Assembly: GCA_900555075.1 (NCBI GenBank)
Contig: USJO01000006.1
Location: forward strand, 1 to 44,246
Source of the DNA: an uncultured Clostridium sp.
Lineage (GTDB): Bacteria; Bacillota; Clostridia; TANB77; CAG-508
Direction: 5' to 3'
DNA length: 44,246 nucleotides
The notes under the pieces were generated by a model that saw only the letters and a list, made by a program, of their open reading frames with translations, had not been told where the DNA came from and searched no databases. Below are positions 7,727-16,778 of this stretch, in pieces. Positions within the stretch are counted from its first letter, which is position 1, and each line of letters starts with the position of its first letter. The position numbers and the translations under genes were made by a program.

Positions 7727-7867
7727 TATAAACCTCCAATTGAAATAAAATATAAATTTGTCAAAAAATATCTTTAGATAAAGTATTAACCATATAAAAA
7801 AATATATACATTAAAATGAAATTTTAAAAATAGACAGATTGTAATTAAAACACTTAAATCCGTAGAG

Positions 7868-7876
7868 TTTGTCGAA
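7868..7876 (+). promoter_or_regulatory. exact Spo0A box TTTGTCGAA
   Basis: A full match to the 9-base 0A consensus, about 20 bases upstream of the -35 element for the gene at 7958 and also in the upstream region of spoIIR. It is placed where activating Spo0A sites lie in spoIIE and spoIIG promoters. Function is inferred. Confidence 0.55.
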
Positions 7877-7895
7877 TTTAGACGTACGATTTTTG

Positions 7896-7924
7896 TTGAC
7901 AAAACAAACAAGTAATGGTAAAAT
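7896..7924 (+). promoter_or_regulatory. sigma-A promoter for the gene at 7958
   Basis: TTGACA, 17 bases, TAAAAT, then a start of transcription near 7931 and the ribosome binding site AGGAGGAG before ATG 7958. Confidence 0.8.
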
Positions 7925-7957
7925 TTACCAGTAGAAAGTTTTAGGAGGAGAACTAGT

Positions 7958-8504
7958 ATGAAACAATTTAGTAGTACACAAAAAGTGTGTAGTTTTTATG
8001 TAAGCAACATGCATTTTGCAACAATGATTTTGCCTTTTGTAAATAAACAAATGGAAGAGCAAGCAAACGTTTTAACATTTTTTGAAAATAATTTTACTAC
8101 AAATATAGAACTAGTTTTATCAAGATTAACAATATCAGAAGAAAGAAAAAAAGAACTTTTAGGGATTAATTGGAGAGATACTAATACAATAAAGTATTTA
8201 AATGTTGAAAAAATTTTAAAAAATAAACTAAGTAAGTGTAATAAAAATATAATAATAATAAATGGAGAAAGGGAGTATATAAAATTAGTAAATGAATGCA
8301 TAGAAAAATGTTTGGAAAAAAATCATAAGAAAATGGAAGCATATAATATAAAAACGATTGATTGTTATGAAGTACGGGAATTTTAACGAAAATATAAGAG
8401 AAATATTAGACGAGCATGAAACAATATTTAATACAACAGGAGAGCATAAAATAGAAGATATTTTTGATGGATATAAAAAAGTAGAGGAAAAAGTAAATGC
8501 ATAA
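7958..8504 (+). CDS. unknown protein, 181 residues (needs +1 shift at 8375)
   Basis: The plain frame stops at 8386, two codons after an in-frame CGG (8375). If the C is skipped, the frame continues as GNFNENIREILDEHETIFN and on to EEKVNA, ending at 8504. This gives 181 residues with uniform codon use and no gap before the terminator at 8514. The protein has no signal or membrane segment. The N-terminus (VCSFYVSNMHFATMILPFVN) and the end (DCYEV, NTTGEHKIEDIF) look like a conserved clostridial hypothetical, but I cannot name a family. The extension fills what would otherwise be an unexplained 118-base gap. The strong promoter and Spo0A box suggest expression at the onset of sporulation. Confidence 0.7.
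8375..8378 (+). other. CGGG +1 shift site in the gene at 7958
   Basis: GTA-C-GGG-AAT. The only site with a GGG glycine codon. The shift replaces an immediate stop by 42 further codons, Gly140 to the last residue. Confidence 0.7.
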
Positions 8505-8513
8505 TAAAAATAG

Positions 8514-8534
8514 GGAACGTATAGTTCCTTTTTT
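8514..8534 (+). terminator. short intrinsic terminator
   Basis: GGAAC (8514-8518), 5-base loop, GTTCC (8524-8528), then six T. It lies ten bases after the restored stop of the preceding gene, which supports the longer reading. Confidence 0.7.
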
Positions 8535-8548
8535 GCTACTAAAATATA

Positions 8549-8578
8549 TTGACAAAACAATATTAAATGCTATATACT
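8549..8578 (+). promoter_or_regulatory. sigma-A promoter for the pyrophosphorylase-phosphohexomutase pair
   Basis: TTGACA, 18 bases, TATACT. Confidence 0.75.
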
Positions 8579-8639
8579 GTAAATGCGTTTAGACATAAAG
8601 AAATAAAAAACCTGTATTTTTGAAAGGAGGAAGATTTTT

Positions 8640-9875
8640 TTGGACAAGATTGAAAAAGCACACGAAATTGTGCAGAAGTATCATCAAGAACATTTACTTA
8701 AATTTTATGATAAGTTGGAGGAAAAAAAGAAAGAAGAACTTTTAGACCAAATTTTAGATACGGATTTTGAGCTTTTAGAGAAATTATATAAAAATAGAGA
8801 TATAACAAGTTCAAATGATATTATTACGCCAATAGAATATACTGACAAAGCAAAATTAACAGAGGAAGATTTAGAGAAATATAGAAAAAGAGGAGCAGAG
8901 ATTATTAAAGAAAACAAATATGCTGTTGTTATGGTTGCTGGAGGACAAGGTACACGCCTTGGACATAGAGGACCAAAAGGCACTTTTGTACTAGAACTTA
9001 ATTCACCTAAATCTTTGTTCCAAATTTTCACGGAAAAATTAATTGATGTTAAAAATAAGTACAATGTAATTATTCCTTGGTATATAATGACAAGCAAAGA
9101 AAATAATGATGAGACAGAGGAATTTTTTGAAAAAAACAATTATTTTGGATATCCAAAAGATGCAATAAAATTTTTTATACAAGATGAAATTCCAATGTTG
9201 GATATTAATGGGAAAGTAATTATGACAGAAGAAGGGCTTATAAAGCAAGCTCCTAATGGACATGGTGGAATTTTTGAAGCAATGTTTAAAAACAATATTG
9301 TAGATGATATAAAGAAAAGAGAAGTTGAGTGGATTTTTATTGGACCTGTTGATAATCCATTAGCACAAATGACAGATGAAATAATGATAGGATATGCGGT
9401 AGATAAGAACATTTTGGGATTAGGCAAATCAATAGTTAAAGCTAATCCAGCTGAAAAGGTAGGAGTGTTCTGTAAGAGAAATGGAAAACCAAGTGTAGTT
9501 GAATATACTGAAATTTCAAAAGAAATGGCAGAAGAAACAGATGAAGAAGGAGAGTTAGTATTTGGGGAATCACATATAAATTGTAATTTATTTAATATGA
9601 AGGTAATTAATAAAATTGGTACGGAAGTATTACCATATCATACTGCCTTTAAAAAAGCAACCTATATGGATGAAAATGGAAATATTATAACATCAAAGGA
9701 ACCTAATTGCTACAAGTTTGAAACCTTTATATTTGATGCCTTTCAAAAGATAGATGATATGGAAGTTTTGAGAGGAAAAAGAGAAGAAGAATTTGCACCT
9801 GTAAAAAATAAAGAAGGGGTAGATAGTCCAGAAACAGCATTAAAACTTTACAAAGCGTACTATAATTTAAAATAA
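8640..9875 (+). CDS. UTP-dependent sugar-1-phosphate uridylyltransferase (UDPGP family)
   Basis: A 411-residue protein of the eukaryote-like UDPGP family, with the uridylyltransferase signature VAGGQGTRLG at residues 99-108, the GPKGTF substrate loop and PNGHGG near residue 205. Such enzymes make UDP-N-acetylglucosamine or UDP-glucose from UTP and the sugar 1-phosphate. The exact sugar cannot be read from sequence, though the UAP-like motif favours UDP-GlcNAc. Translation probably starts at TTG 8640, nine bases after AAAGGAGG. No ATG fits. It stands 12 bases before the phosphohexomutase gene, which supplies sugar 1-phosphates, so the two form one operon. Confidence 0.85.
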   Translation: MDKIEKAHEIVQKYHQEHLLKFYDKLEEKKKEELLDQILDTDFELLEKLYKNRDITSSNDIITPIEYTDKAKLTEEDLEKYRKRGAEIIKENKYAVVMVAGGQGTRLGHRGPKGTFVLELNSPKSLFQIFTEKLIDVKNKYNVIIPWYIMTSKENNDETEEFFEKNNYFGYPKDAIKFFIQDEIPMLDINGKVIMTEEGLIKQAPNGHGGIFEAMFKNNIVDDIKKREVEWIFIGPVDNPLAQMTDEIMIGYAVDKNILGLGKSIVKANPAEKVGVFCKRNGKPSVVEYTEISKEMAEETDEEGELVFGESHINCNLFNMKVINKIGTEVLPYHTAFKKATYMDENGNIITSKEPNCYKFETFIFDAFQKIDDMEVLRGKREEEFAPVKNKEGVDSPETALKLYKAYYNLK

Positions 9876-9887
9876 TGGAGGATTAAA

Positions 9888-11612
9888 ATGGAAAAGTATC
9901 AAGAAAAATATGAAGAGTGGTGTAACAATCCAATCTTTGATGAAGAAACAAAATTAGAATTAGAAAAAATGAAAAATAATGTAATAGAAAAAGAGGATAG
10001 CTTCTACAAAGATTTAGAATTCGGAACAGCAGGGCTAAGAGGAGTTGTAGGAGTTGGAACTAACAGAATGAACAAATATACTGTTGGCAAAGCATCTCAA
10101 GGTTTAGCAAAATATATAGTAAAAGCAGGTGGACAAGAAAGAGGTGTTGCGATAGCATATGATTCAAGACACAAATCCACGGAATTTAGTGAACTTTCAG
10201 CTTTAATATTAAATGCCAATGGAATAAAAACCTATATATTTGAATCTTTAAGACCAACACCCGAATTATCATTTGCCGTAAGAAAATTAGGCTGTATTTC
10301 CGGAATTGTAATAACAGCAAGTCACAACCCACCAAAGTATAATGGATATAAAGTATATTGGGAGGATGGAGCACAAATAACTGAACCAATAGACAAGGGA
10401 ATAATTGATGAAGTAAATAGCACAGATTTTTCAGAGATAAAAACTATATCAAAAGAAGAGGCTATTCAAAAAGGACTATATAATGTAATTGGTCCAGAAT
10501 TTGACGATATGTATCTTGCAGAATTAAAAAAGAACACTTTAAATCAAGACGCAATAGATAAAGAAGCAAATGATTTAAAAATAGTATATACGCCATTACA
10601 CGGAACAGGTGGAAAATTAGTAGAAAAACTATTTAATGATTTGGGGTATAAAAATGTACATATTGTAAAAGAACAATTTAACCCAAATGGTGATTTTCCA
10701 ACAGTAAGCTATCCGAATCCAGAAGATCCAAAAGCTTTTGAGTATGCAATAAGGTTAGCAAAAGAGGTTGATGCAGATATAGTTTTAGCAAACGACCCAG
10801 ATGCAGACCGAATTGGATTACAAGTAAAAGACTCAAAAACGGGAAATTACGTAGTATTTAATGGAAATATGATAGGATTAATGATAGCAGAATATTTAAT
10901 TTCGCAAAAGAAGGAAAAAGGGATACTTCCAGAAAACCCAGCATTAATTAAAACAATTGTATCATCAAATATGACAGATAGAATATGTGAATACTATGGT
11001 GTAGATTTGTTTTTAGCACTAACAGGATTTAAAAATATTGCAGCAAGAATAAGAGAATTCGAAGAAAATAATAGTCATACTTGCATAATGGGATTTGAAG
11101 AGAGCTATGGATGTTTAATTGGAACACATGCAAGAGACAAGGATGGAATAATAGCAGTTATGATGCTCTGTGAAATTGCAGCATATTATAAGTTACAAGG
11201 CTTAACACTATGGGACGCTATACAAAAAATGTATGAAAGATATGGATGTTATAGAGAAGGACAAATTTCAGTTACTTTAGAAGGTGCAGAAGGTGCAGCA
11301 AAAATACAAGAAATGATGAGAACAATGAGAAATAATCTACCAGAAAAATTAGGAAAATATAAAGTTTTAAAAATAATGGATTGTAGTACAGGAATAGAAA
11401 AAGATATTCTTACAGGAAAAGAAACAAAAATAGATTTACCAAAATCTAATGTATTAAGATACTCTTTAGAAAATGACTGCTGGTGTGCAGTAAGACCATC
11501 TGGAACAGAGCCAAAGATAAAATTCTATATAGGAGTAAGAGGAGACAGTTTAGAAAAAGCAGAAAAAGATTTAGCAACTTTAACAGAAGCAATGAGAGCA
11601 TATACAAAATAA
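9888..11612 (+). CDS. pgcA: phosphoglucomutase/phosphomannomutase family protein
   Basis: A 574-residue alpha-D-phosphohexomutase. It shows all four family motifs: catalytic serine loop TASHNPP (Ser145), metal loop NDPDADRIG, sugar loop GFEESYG and phosphate loop RPSGTEPK. Length matches B. subtilis PgcA (about 580). It interconverts glucose 6-phosphate and glucose 1-phosphate and feeds the pyrophosphorylase upstream. TGGAGG precedes the ATG. A strong terminator follows. The frame is intact although CGG occurs several times in other phases, for example TTC GGA and TCC GGA. Confidence 0.92.
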   Translation: MEKYQEKYEEWCNNPIFDEETKLELEKMKNNVIEKEDSFYKDLEFGTAGLRGVVGVGTNRMNKYTVGKASQGLAKYIVKAGGQERGVAIAYDSRHKSTEFSELSALILNANGIKTYIFESLRPTPELSFAVRKLGCISGIVITASHNPPKYNGYKVYWEDGAQITEPIDKGIIDEVNSTDFSEIKTISKEEAIQKGLYNVIGPEFDDMYLAELKKNTLNQDAIDKEANDLKIVYTPLHGTGGKLVEKLFNDLGYKNVHIVKEQFNPNGDFPTVSYPNPEDPKAFEYAIRLAKEVDADIVLANDPDADRIGLQVKDSKTGNYVVFNGNMIGLMIAEYLISQKKEKGILPENPALIKTIVSSNMTDRICEYYGVDLFLALTGFKNIAARIREFEENNSHTCIMGFEESYGCLIGTHARDKDGIIAVMMLCEIAAYYKLQGLTLWDAIQKMYERYGCYREGQISVTLEGAEGAAKIQEMMRTMRNNLPEKLGKYKVLKIMDCSTGIEKDILTGKETKIDLPKSNVLRYSLENDCWCAVRPSGTEPKIKFYIGVRGDSLEKAEKDLATLTEAMRAYTK

Positions 11613-11617
11613 AAAGT

Positions 11618-11648
11618 AATAACCAACTCATTTTGAGTTGGCTATTTT
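11618..11648 (+). terminator. intrinsic terminator after the phosphohexomutase
   Basis: CCAACTCA (11623-11630) pairs with TGAGTTGG (11634-11641), flanked by ATA/TAT and a T run. It serves the plus strand and lies before the convergent TtcA-like gene. Confidence 0.9.
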
Positions 11649-11660
11649 TTGTATTTAAAT

Positions 11661-12377
11661 TTATATCTCTTTTTTCCATCCCTTTATATTACTTCTTTTA
11701 ATTGCACCATAGATGTTAGTTTTTACAGTTGGAATACTTTTTTGTAGTTCATAAATTAAGTTTTTCATATCTTCTCTTTTTGAAAATCCATCCATAGGGC
11801 AACACTTTGGCATAACTTCGATATTATTTTTCTTAACAAAAGTTTTAATTGATTTTTCTGGAGCATATATTAAAGGTCTAATAAGAGTTATTCCGGATCT
11901 ATCCATATAACTTTTTGGAGCAAATGTTCCTATAGAACCACCGTACAATAAATTCAAAAGAAAGGTTTCTAAAACATCATCTTCATTATGACCTAAGGCA
12001 ATTTTATTACATCCTTCACGAATTGTAGCACTATTTAAAATGCCTCTTCTTAAATTAGCACAAAGAGAACAAGGATTTTTCTCTTCTCTTATATCAAAAA
12101 CGATTTCTTTAATATGTGTTTTTTCTTCAACATATTTAACTCCAATTTTTTCACAGGTGTTTTTTAAAAAATTACTATTAAAAAAATCAAAACCAGGATT
12201 AACACTAATTGCAATTAAATCGAATTTCTTATCATAAAATCTTTGCATCGTTTTAAGCCCCATAAGTAGAGTTATAGAGTCTTTTCCACCAGACAAACCA
12301 ACTGCAATCTTATCCCCATCTTCTATCATATTATAATCATCAACTGCTTTACGTATATAACTTAACATTCTTTGCAT
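11661..12377 (-). CDS. TtcA-like tRNA 2-thiolation enzyme
   Basis: A 238-residue PP-loop ATPase. The loop SGGKDS is at residues 29-34, and a CxxC pair (Cys103, Cys106 in NPCSLCANLRRG) matches the iron-sulfur or sulfur-transfer cysteines of TtcA, with another cysteine pair at KCCP near residue 190. TtcA thiolates C32 of tRNAs. Clostridial relatives are often annotated as TtcA-like with unproven substrate. A GTG three codons upstream (12386) is in frame, but its AAGGA is only two bases away, so I prefer ATG 12377. It is a single gene, convergent with the phosphohexomutase and divergent from murF. Confidence 0.82.
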   Translation of the reverse strand: MQRMLSYIRKAVDDYNMIEDGDKIAVGLSGGKDSITLLMGLKTMQRFYDKKFDLIAISVNPGFDFFNSNFLKNTCEKIGVKYVEEKTHIKEIVFDIREEKNPCSLCANLRRGILNSATIREGCNKIALGHNEDDVLETFLLNLLYGGSIGTFAPKSYMDRSGITLIRPLIYAPEKSIKTFVKKNNIEVMPKCCPMDGFSKREDMKNLIYELQKSIPTVKTNIYGAIKRSNIKGWKKEI

Positions 12378-12549
12378 AAAACTCACTATCCTTTTCCAAT
12401 AATATACAATAAAAAAGGCTATTTGTAAATAAGTATTAAACCAAATAATTTACAAAAAATGTGAACAAACTATTTAAAAAAATATAAAAATGTTATAAAA
12501 TAGTAGCAATAAAAGTGTAATTTAAATATATTATTGCAAGGAGAAAAAT

Positions 12550-13953
12550 ATGGAGGATAAAAATATAACTGTGGATAAAATAGTGGAAATATGTGAAGGT
12601 AGGCTATTATCAAGGGGGACGGTTCCCACAATTAATGCATTTTGTGTAGACACTCGAAAAATAAATGCAGAAGATATGTTTGTATCATTAAAATCCGAAA
12701 AGGGTGGAGAAATACAACACATAAAAGAAGCTTTACAAAAAGGTGCAATAGGATGCATAACAGAAAAAGATGTACCAGAAGAAATAATAAATAAATATAA
12801 GGATAGAAATATTATAAAAGTAAAAGATATAATATGTTCCATCCAAAAACTAGCCATATATAAGAGAAAAATGTATGACATTCCAGTAGTTGCAATTACT
12901 GGAAGCGTAGGAAAAACAAGCACAAAAGATATTATTGCAAATGTTTTAAAACAAAAATTTAATGTTGCAAAAACAGAAGGAAATTATAATAACCATATAG
13001 GTGTACCAATTACAATATTAAATTGGAAAGAAAATATAAATGCAGCTGTTGTAGAAATGGGAATGAACCATTTAGGAGAAATATCTGTATTAACTAATAT
13101 TGCAAAACCAACAATTGCAGTAATTACTAACATTGGAACAGCACATATAGGACTGCTAGGATCAAGAGAGAATATTTTAAAAGCGAAATTAGAAATTTTA
13201 GAAGGTTTAAGTAAAGATGGTAAAATTATTATTAATAATGATAATGATATGCTACAAAATTGTGATATAAAGGAATATGAAAAAATAACATACGGAATTA
13301 AAAATAAAAGCAATTATATGGCATATGATATAGAAAGAAAAGATAATTGTTCAGAGTATAAAATAAAAATGGATGATAAAGAAGAAAAAATTGTAGTACC
13401 CCAAACAGGAGAACATTTCATATATAATAGCTTATGTGCAATCGCCGTGGGAAAAACAACAGGGATAAAAACAAACAAAATAAAAGAGGGGATAAAAACT
13501 TTTAAAATTACAGAAAAGAGGAATGAAACAAAAGAAGTTAATGATTTAAAAATAATAAATGATTATTATAATGCAAGCTATGATTCTATGAAAGCTGCAC
13601 TAGAAGTACTAAAAAATATGAAGGGAAACAGAAAAATAGCAGTGCTAGGAGATATGTTAGAATTAGGTGACTATTCAGAGAATTTGCATAAAAAAGTTGG
13701 AGAAGAAGTAGCAAAAAACAAAATAGATATATTATGTACGATAGGTGATTTATCAAAAAATATAGCAAAAGAAGCTATAAAACTTGGAACAAAAGAGGTA
13801 TACCAATTTAAAACTAATGAAGAGTGCATAGATAAATTAAAAGAAGTAATTAAAAAGAAGGATTGTATATTACTAAAAGCATCAAACAGAATGAATTTTG
13901 GTGAAATATCAAATTATTTACAAGGAGAGAATTTATGGGAAGAACAAAACTAG
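12550..13953 (+). CDS. murF: UDP-MurNAc-tripeptide--D-alanyl-D-alanine ligase
   Basis: A 467-residue Mur ligase. The ATP loop ITGSVGKTSTKD is near residue 115. EGNYNNHIGVP, the substrate loop, and EMGMNHLGEI follow, and the end has NDYYNASYDSMKAAL and VLGDMLELGD, all MurF hallmarks. It adds D-Ala-D-Ala to the UDP-MurNAc tripeptide in the cytoplasm. AAGGAG precedes the ATG. Its last 19 bases overlap ddl, which makes the dipeptide it uses, so translation is probably coupled and the two steps are made together. Confidence 0.95.
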   Translation: MEDKNITVDKIVEICEGRLLSRGTVPTINAFCVDTRKINAEDMFVSLKSEKGGEIQHIKEALQKGAIGCITEKDVPEEIINKYKDRNIIKVKDIICSIQKLAIYKRKMYDIPVVAITGSVGKTSTKDIIANVLKQKFNVAKTEGNYNNHIGVPITILNWKENINAAVVEMGMNHLGEISVLTNIAKPTIAVITNIGTAHIGLLGSRENILKAKLEILEGLSKDGKIIINNDNDMLQNCDIKEYEKITYGIKNKSNYMAYDIERKDNCSEYKIKMDDKEEKIVVPQTGEHFIYNSLCAIAVGKTTGIKTNKIKEGIKTFKITEKRNETKEVNDLKIINDYYNASYDSMKAALEVLKNMKGNRKIAVLGDMLELGDYSENLHKKVGEEVAKNKIDILCTIGDLSKNIAKEAIKLGTKEVYQFKTNEECIDKLKEVIKKKDCILLKASNRMNFGEISNYLQGENLWEEQN

Positions 13954-14981
13954 GTGTAATTTTCGGTGGAACATCAACAGAACATAATGTTTCAATTGTT
14001 TCGGGAACATCAATTATTAAAAATTTGAATAAAGAAAAATATGAAATTTATCCTATATACATAGATTTAAAAGGAGAATGGTTTAAATACACATATAATA
14101 ACGAGGAATTTAAAGTTGGAGACGAAATAATAGGAACAGAAAAAATAGAAAACATTGTTAAATATCTAAAAGAATTAGATATTGTATTTCCAGTGCTACA
14201 TGGTTTATATGGTGAAGATGGAACAATTCAGGGGATGTTAGAATTACTAAAAATACCATATGTAGGAACAAAAGTATTAGGATCAAGCATTTGTATGGAT
14301 AAGGCATATGCAAAGGTAATATTTGATAAAGCAAATATTTCACAGGCAGAATATATATATATAAGAAAATATAATGATAAATATATATATATAGAAAAAG
14401 ATTTTACAGAGGAGATACTTGATATTAATGGAATTATAAAAAATGTATTAGACAAAATAAAATTTCCTATGTTTGTAAAACCATCAAATGCAGGTTCTTC
14501 TGTTGGCATAAGCAAAGTAGAAAACGAAACAGAATTAATAAAAGCCATAGAATATGCAGGAAAATTTGACAATAAAATTCTAATAGAAGAGGGAATACAG
14601 GGAAGAGAAGTAGAATGTGCAGTATTTGGAAATGAAGAGGTTCAAACCTCTTGCTTAGGAGAGATATTGTCAGCAGATGAATTTTATAGCTTTAATGCAA
14701 AATATCAAAATCAAAAGTCAAAAACAGTAATCCCAGCAGATTTACCAGAAGAATTGTCAAATAAAGTAAGAAAAATAGCAAAAAAGGCATATAAAGCAAC
14801 GGATTGTAAGGGCTTAGCAAGAGTAGATTTTTTTGTAGGTGATAAAAATAATAAAATTTATATTAACGAGATAAACACAATACCAGGTTTCACACAAATA
14901 AGTATGTATCCCAAATTATGGGAACAAACAGGAGTTAATTATTCGGATTTATTAGATAAGTTAATAGAATTAGCATATTAA
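13935..14981 (+). CDS. ddl: D-alanine--D-alanine ligase
   Basis: A 348-residue ATP-grasp ligase. The N-terminal VIFGGTSTEHNVSIVSG, central VFPVLHGLYGEDGTIQG, PSNAGSSVGISKV and the C-terminal YINEINTIPGFT motif with metal ligands all fit D-Ala-D-Ala ligase. It makes the dipeptide for MurF just upstream. The ATG lies inside the end of murF, with CAAGGAGAG before it. The YGEDGTIQG tyrosine is typical of D-Ala-D-Ala, not D-Ala-D-Lac, ligases. That points to ordinary stem peptides. Confidence 0.95.
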   Translation: MGRTKLGVIFGGTSTEHNVSIVSGTSIIKNLNKEKYEIYPIYIDLKGEWFKYTYNNEEFKVGDEIIGTEKIENIVKYLKELDIVFPVLHGLYGEDGTIQGMLELLKIPYVGTKVLGSSICMDKAYAKVIFDKANISQAEYIYIRKYNDKYIYIEKDFTEEILDINGIIKNVLDKIKFPMFVKPSNAGSSVGISKVENETELIKAIEYAGKFDNKILIEEGIQGREVECAVFGNEEVQTSCLGEILSADEFYSFNAKYQNQKSKTVIPADLPEELSNKVRKIAKKAYKATDCKGLARVDFFVGDKNNKIYINEINTIPGFTQISMYPKLWEQTGVNYSDLLDKLIELAY

Positions 14982-15058
14982 AAAAACTAATGATGTTTAA
15001 AACTATAAATGTCTAAGCTTTGAGACTACAAACAGTAATAAGATGAAAGGAAAAAGAG

Positions 15059-15625
15059 ATGGAATTAAAGGAAATAGAGCAAATAGTACAAACCAAGTTG
15101 TCAGAAAAAAGGTTTTATCATAGTCAATGCGTAATGGAGAGAGCAAAAGAATTGGCAAAAAAATTTGGATATGATATAGAAATTGCAAAAAAAGTAGGAA
15201 TAGCTCATGATATTGCAAAAGAAGTACCAAATGAAGAAAAATTAAAGTATGTGAAAGAAAATAATATTAAAATAGATGAAATAGAGTGTGAAAATCCAAC
15301 ATTACTACATGCTAAAATAGGAGAAAATATAGCAATTAAAGAACTAGGATTTACAGAAGAAATGGGACAAGCAATACGTGCACATACAACAGGGATACCC
15401 AATATGACATTGCTAGATAAAATACTATTCATAGCAGATAGAACAAGCAGTGAAAGAGGATTTTCGGATGTTAATTATTTAAATAAACTATTAGATGAAA
15501 GTATAGACAAAGCAGTATTATACATCATAGATAAAAAAATAATGCTACAAATAGAAAAAAAAGCAACAATTCATCCAAACAGTATTATTGCTAGAAACTG
15601 GATTTTAAAAAATGGAGAGATATAA
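15059..15625 (+). CDS. yqeK: YqeK-type HD-domain Ap4A hydrolase
   Basis: A 188-residue HD-fold protein with AHDIAKE (metal ligands His-Asp), LLHAKIGE, IRAHTTG and KILFIADRTS, the YqeK pattern. Members split diadenosine tetraphosphate symmetrically into two ADP and are often beside nadD and rsfS. Here the gene instead lies between ddl and the yhaO/yhaN pair, with a 77-base gap on the left and 75 on the right. AAAGG precedes the ATG. Family membership is clear, and the activity is inferred from characterised relatives. Confidence 0.88.
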   Translation: MELKEIEQIVQTKLSEKRFYHSQCVMERAKELAKKFGYDIEIAKKVGIAHDIAKEVPNEEKLKYVKENNIKIDEIECENPTLLHAKIGENIAIKELGFTEEMGQAIRAHTTGIPNMTLLDKILFIADRTSSERGFSDVNYLNKLLDESIDKAVLYIIDKKIMLQIEKKATIHPNSIIARNWILKNGEI

Positions 15626-15700
15626 TAAAACCACAAAAGACATAGAGAAAACTTGTATGTAATATCTTGCAAAAAAATATTTTGTAGGAAGGAGAAAAAA

Positions 15701-16768
15701 ATGAGATTTATACATATGGCAGATATGCATTTTGATAGCCCTTTTACTGTTCTTAGCAACTGGGAAAATTTAGGAGATTTAAGGAGACTAGAACAAAGGG
15801 AGGCTTTTAAAAAAGTAATCTTAAAAATAAAAGAAGAAAAAATACCATTTTTATTCATAGCAGGAGATTTATATGAACATCAATATATAAGAAAAACTAC
15901 AATAGAATTTATTAATAATTCATTTAAAGAAATTCCAAATACAAAAATATTTATTGCTCCAGGAAATCATGATCCTTTTCTAAAAAATTCATATTATAAC
16001 AATTTTAATTGGAACGAAAATGTTTATATATTTAATTCAGAAATTCAAAAATACGAATTTGAAGACTGTGACATATATGGTTTTGGATTTAATGATTTTT
16101 ATTTTAATAATTCGAAAATAGAAGAAATTAAAATAGAAAATAAAAATAAAATAAATATTTTAATAACACACGGAGACTTAAATGCAAGCCAAACGCTTGA
16201 AATGCAATACAACCCAATAAATGAAAATAAATTAAAAGAAATAGGCTTTGATTACGTAGCACTTGGACATATTCACAAAAGAGAAATAAAAGGAAATATA
16301 GTATATCCTGGTTCATGTATATCTTTTGGATTTGACGAACTAGGTGAGCATGGAATTTCAGATGTTAATTTGGAAAAAAATAAATTACAAATAAATTTTG
16401 AGAAAATAGATGAAAAAGAATTTGCAGAAATTAATTTAGATATTTCTGAAATAAATTCAGAAGAAGAATTAATTGAAAAAATAAATACAATTAATTTAGA
16501 TGAAAATAAATTTTATAAAATTATTTTAATTGGAAATAAAAAAATAGAAATAAATAAAAATAAAATAATAAAAATAATAAATAAAAAAAATATATTAAAA
16601 ATAAAAGACTTATCAAAAATAGAATTAGATTTAAATAAAATAAAAGAAGAAAATAATTTAAAAAGCTTCTTTATTAAAGAAGTTCTAGAAATGCAAAAAG
16701 AAAATAATTATACAGATGAAGAAATAGAAAATGCTATACAAATTGGTTTGCAAGCAATTCAAAATTAG
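15701..16768 (+). CDS. yhaO: SbcD/YhaO-like metallophosphoesterase
   Basis: A 355-residue protein. The calcineurin-like nuclease motifs are MADMHFDSP (near residue 6), FIAGDLYE, APGNHDPF, THGDLN and LGHIHKR, in the order seen in SbcD/Mre11. It should form a DNA repair nuclease with the ATPase encoded ten bases downstream. The start is ATG 15701 with GGAAGGAG before it. The C-terminal third is very rich in Lys, Asn, Ile and Glu, encoded by nearly pure A/T. The short MRFIHMADMHFDSPF start resembles B. subtilis YhaO more than SbcD. Confidence 0.85.
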   Translation: MRFIHMADMHFDSPFTVLSNWENLGDLRRLEQREAFKKVILKIKEEKIPFLFIAGDLYEHQYIRKTTIEFINNSFKEIPNTKIFIAPGNHDPFLKNSYYNNFNWNENVYIFNSEIQKYEFEDCDIYGFGFNDFYFNNSKIEEIKIENKNKINILITHGDLNASQTLEMQYNPINENKLKEIGFDYVALGHIHKREIKGNIVYPGSCISFGFDELGEHGISDVNLEKNKLQINFEKIDEKEFAEINLDISEINSEEELIEKINTINLDENKFYKIILIGNKKIEINKNKIIKIINKKNILKIKDLSKIELDLNKIKEENNLKSFFIKEVLEMQKENNYTDEEIENAIQIGLQAIQN

Positions 16769-16778
16769 AGGTGATTTT

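Noticed and set aside
7727..7860. Sigma-F promoter for spoIIR (GTATA, 13 bases, GGTTAATACT)
   Set aside because: Spacing is short and the -10 match is incomplete, so it is not supported.
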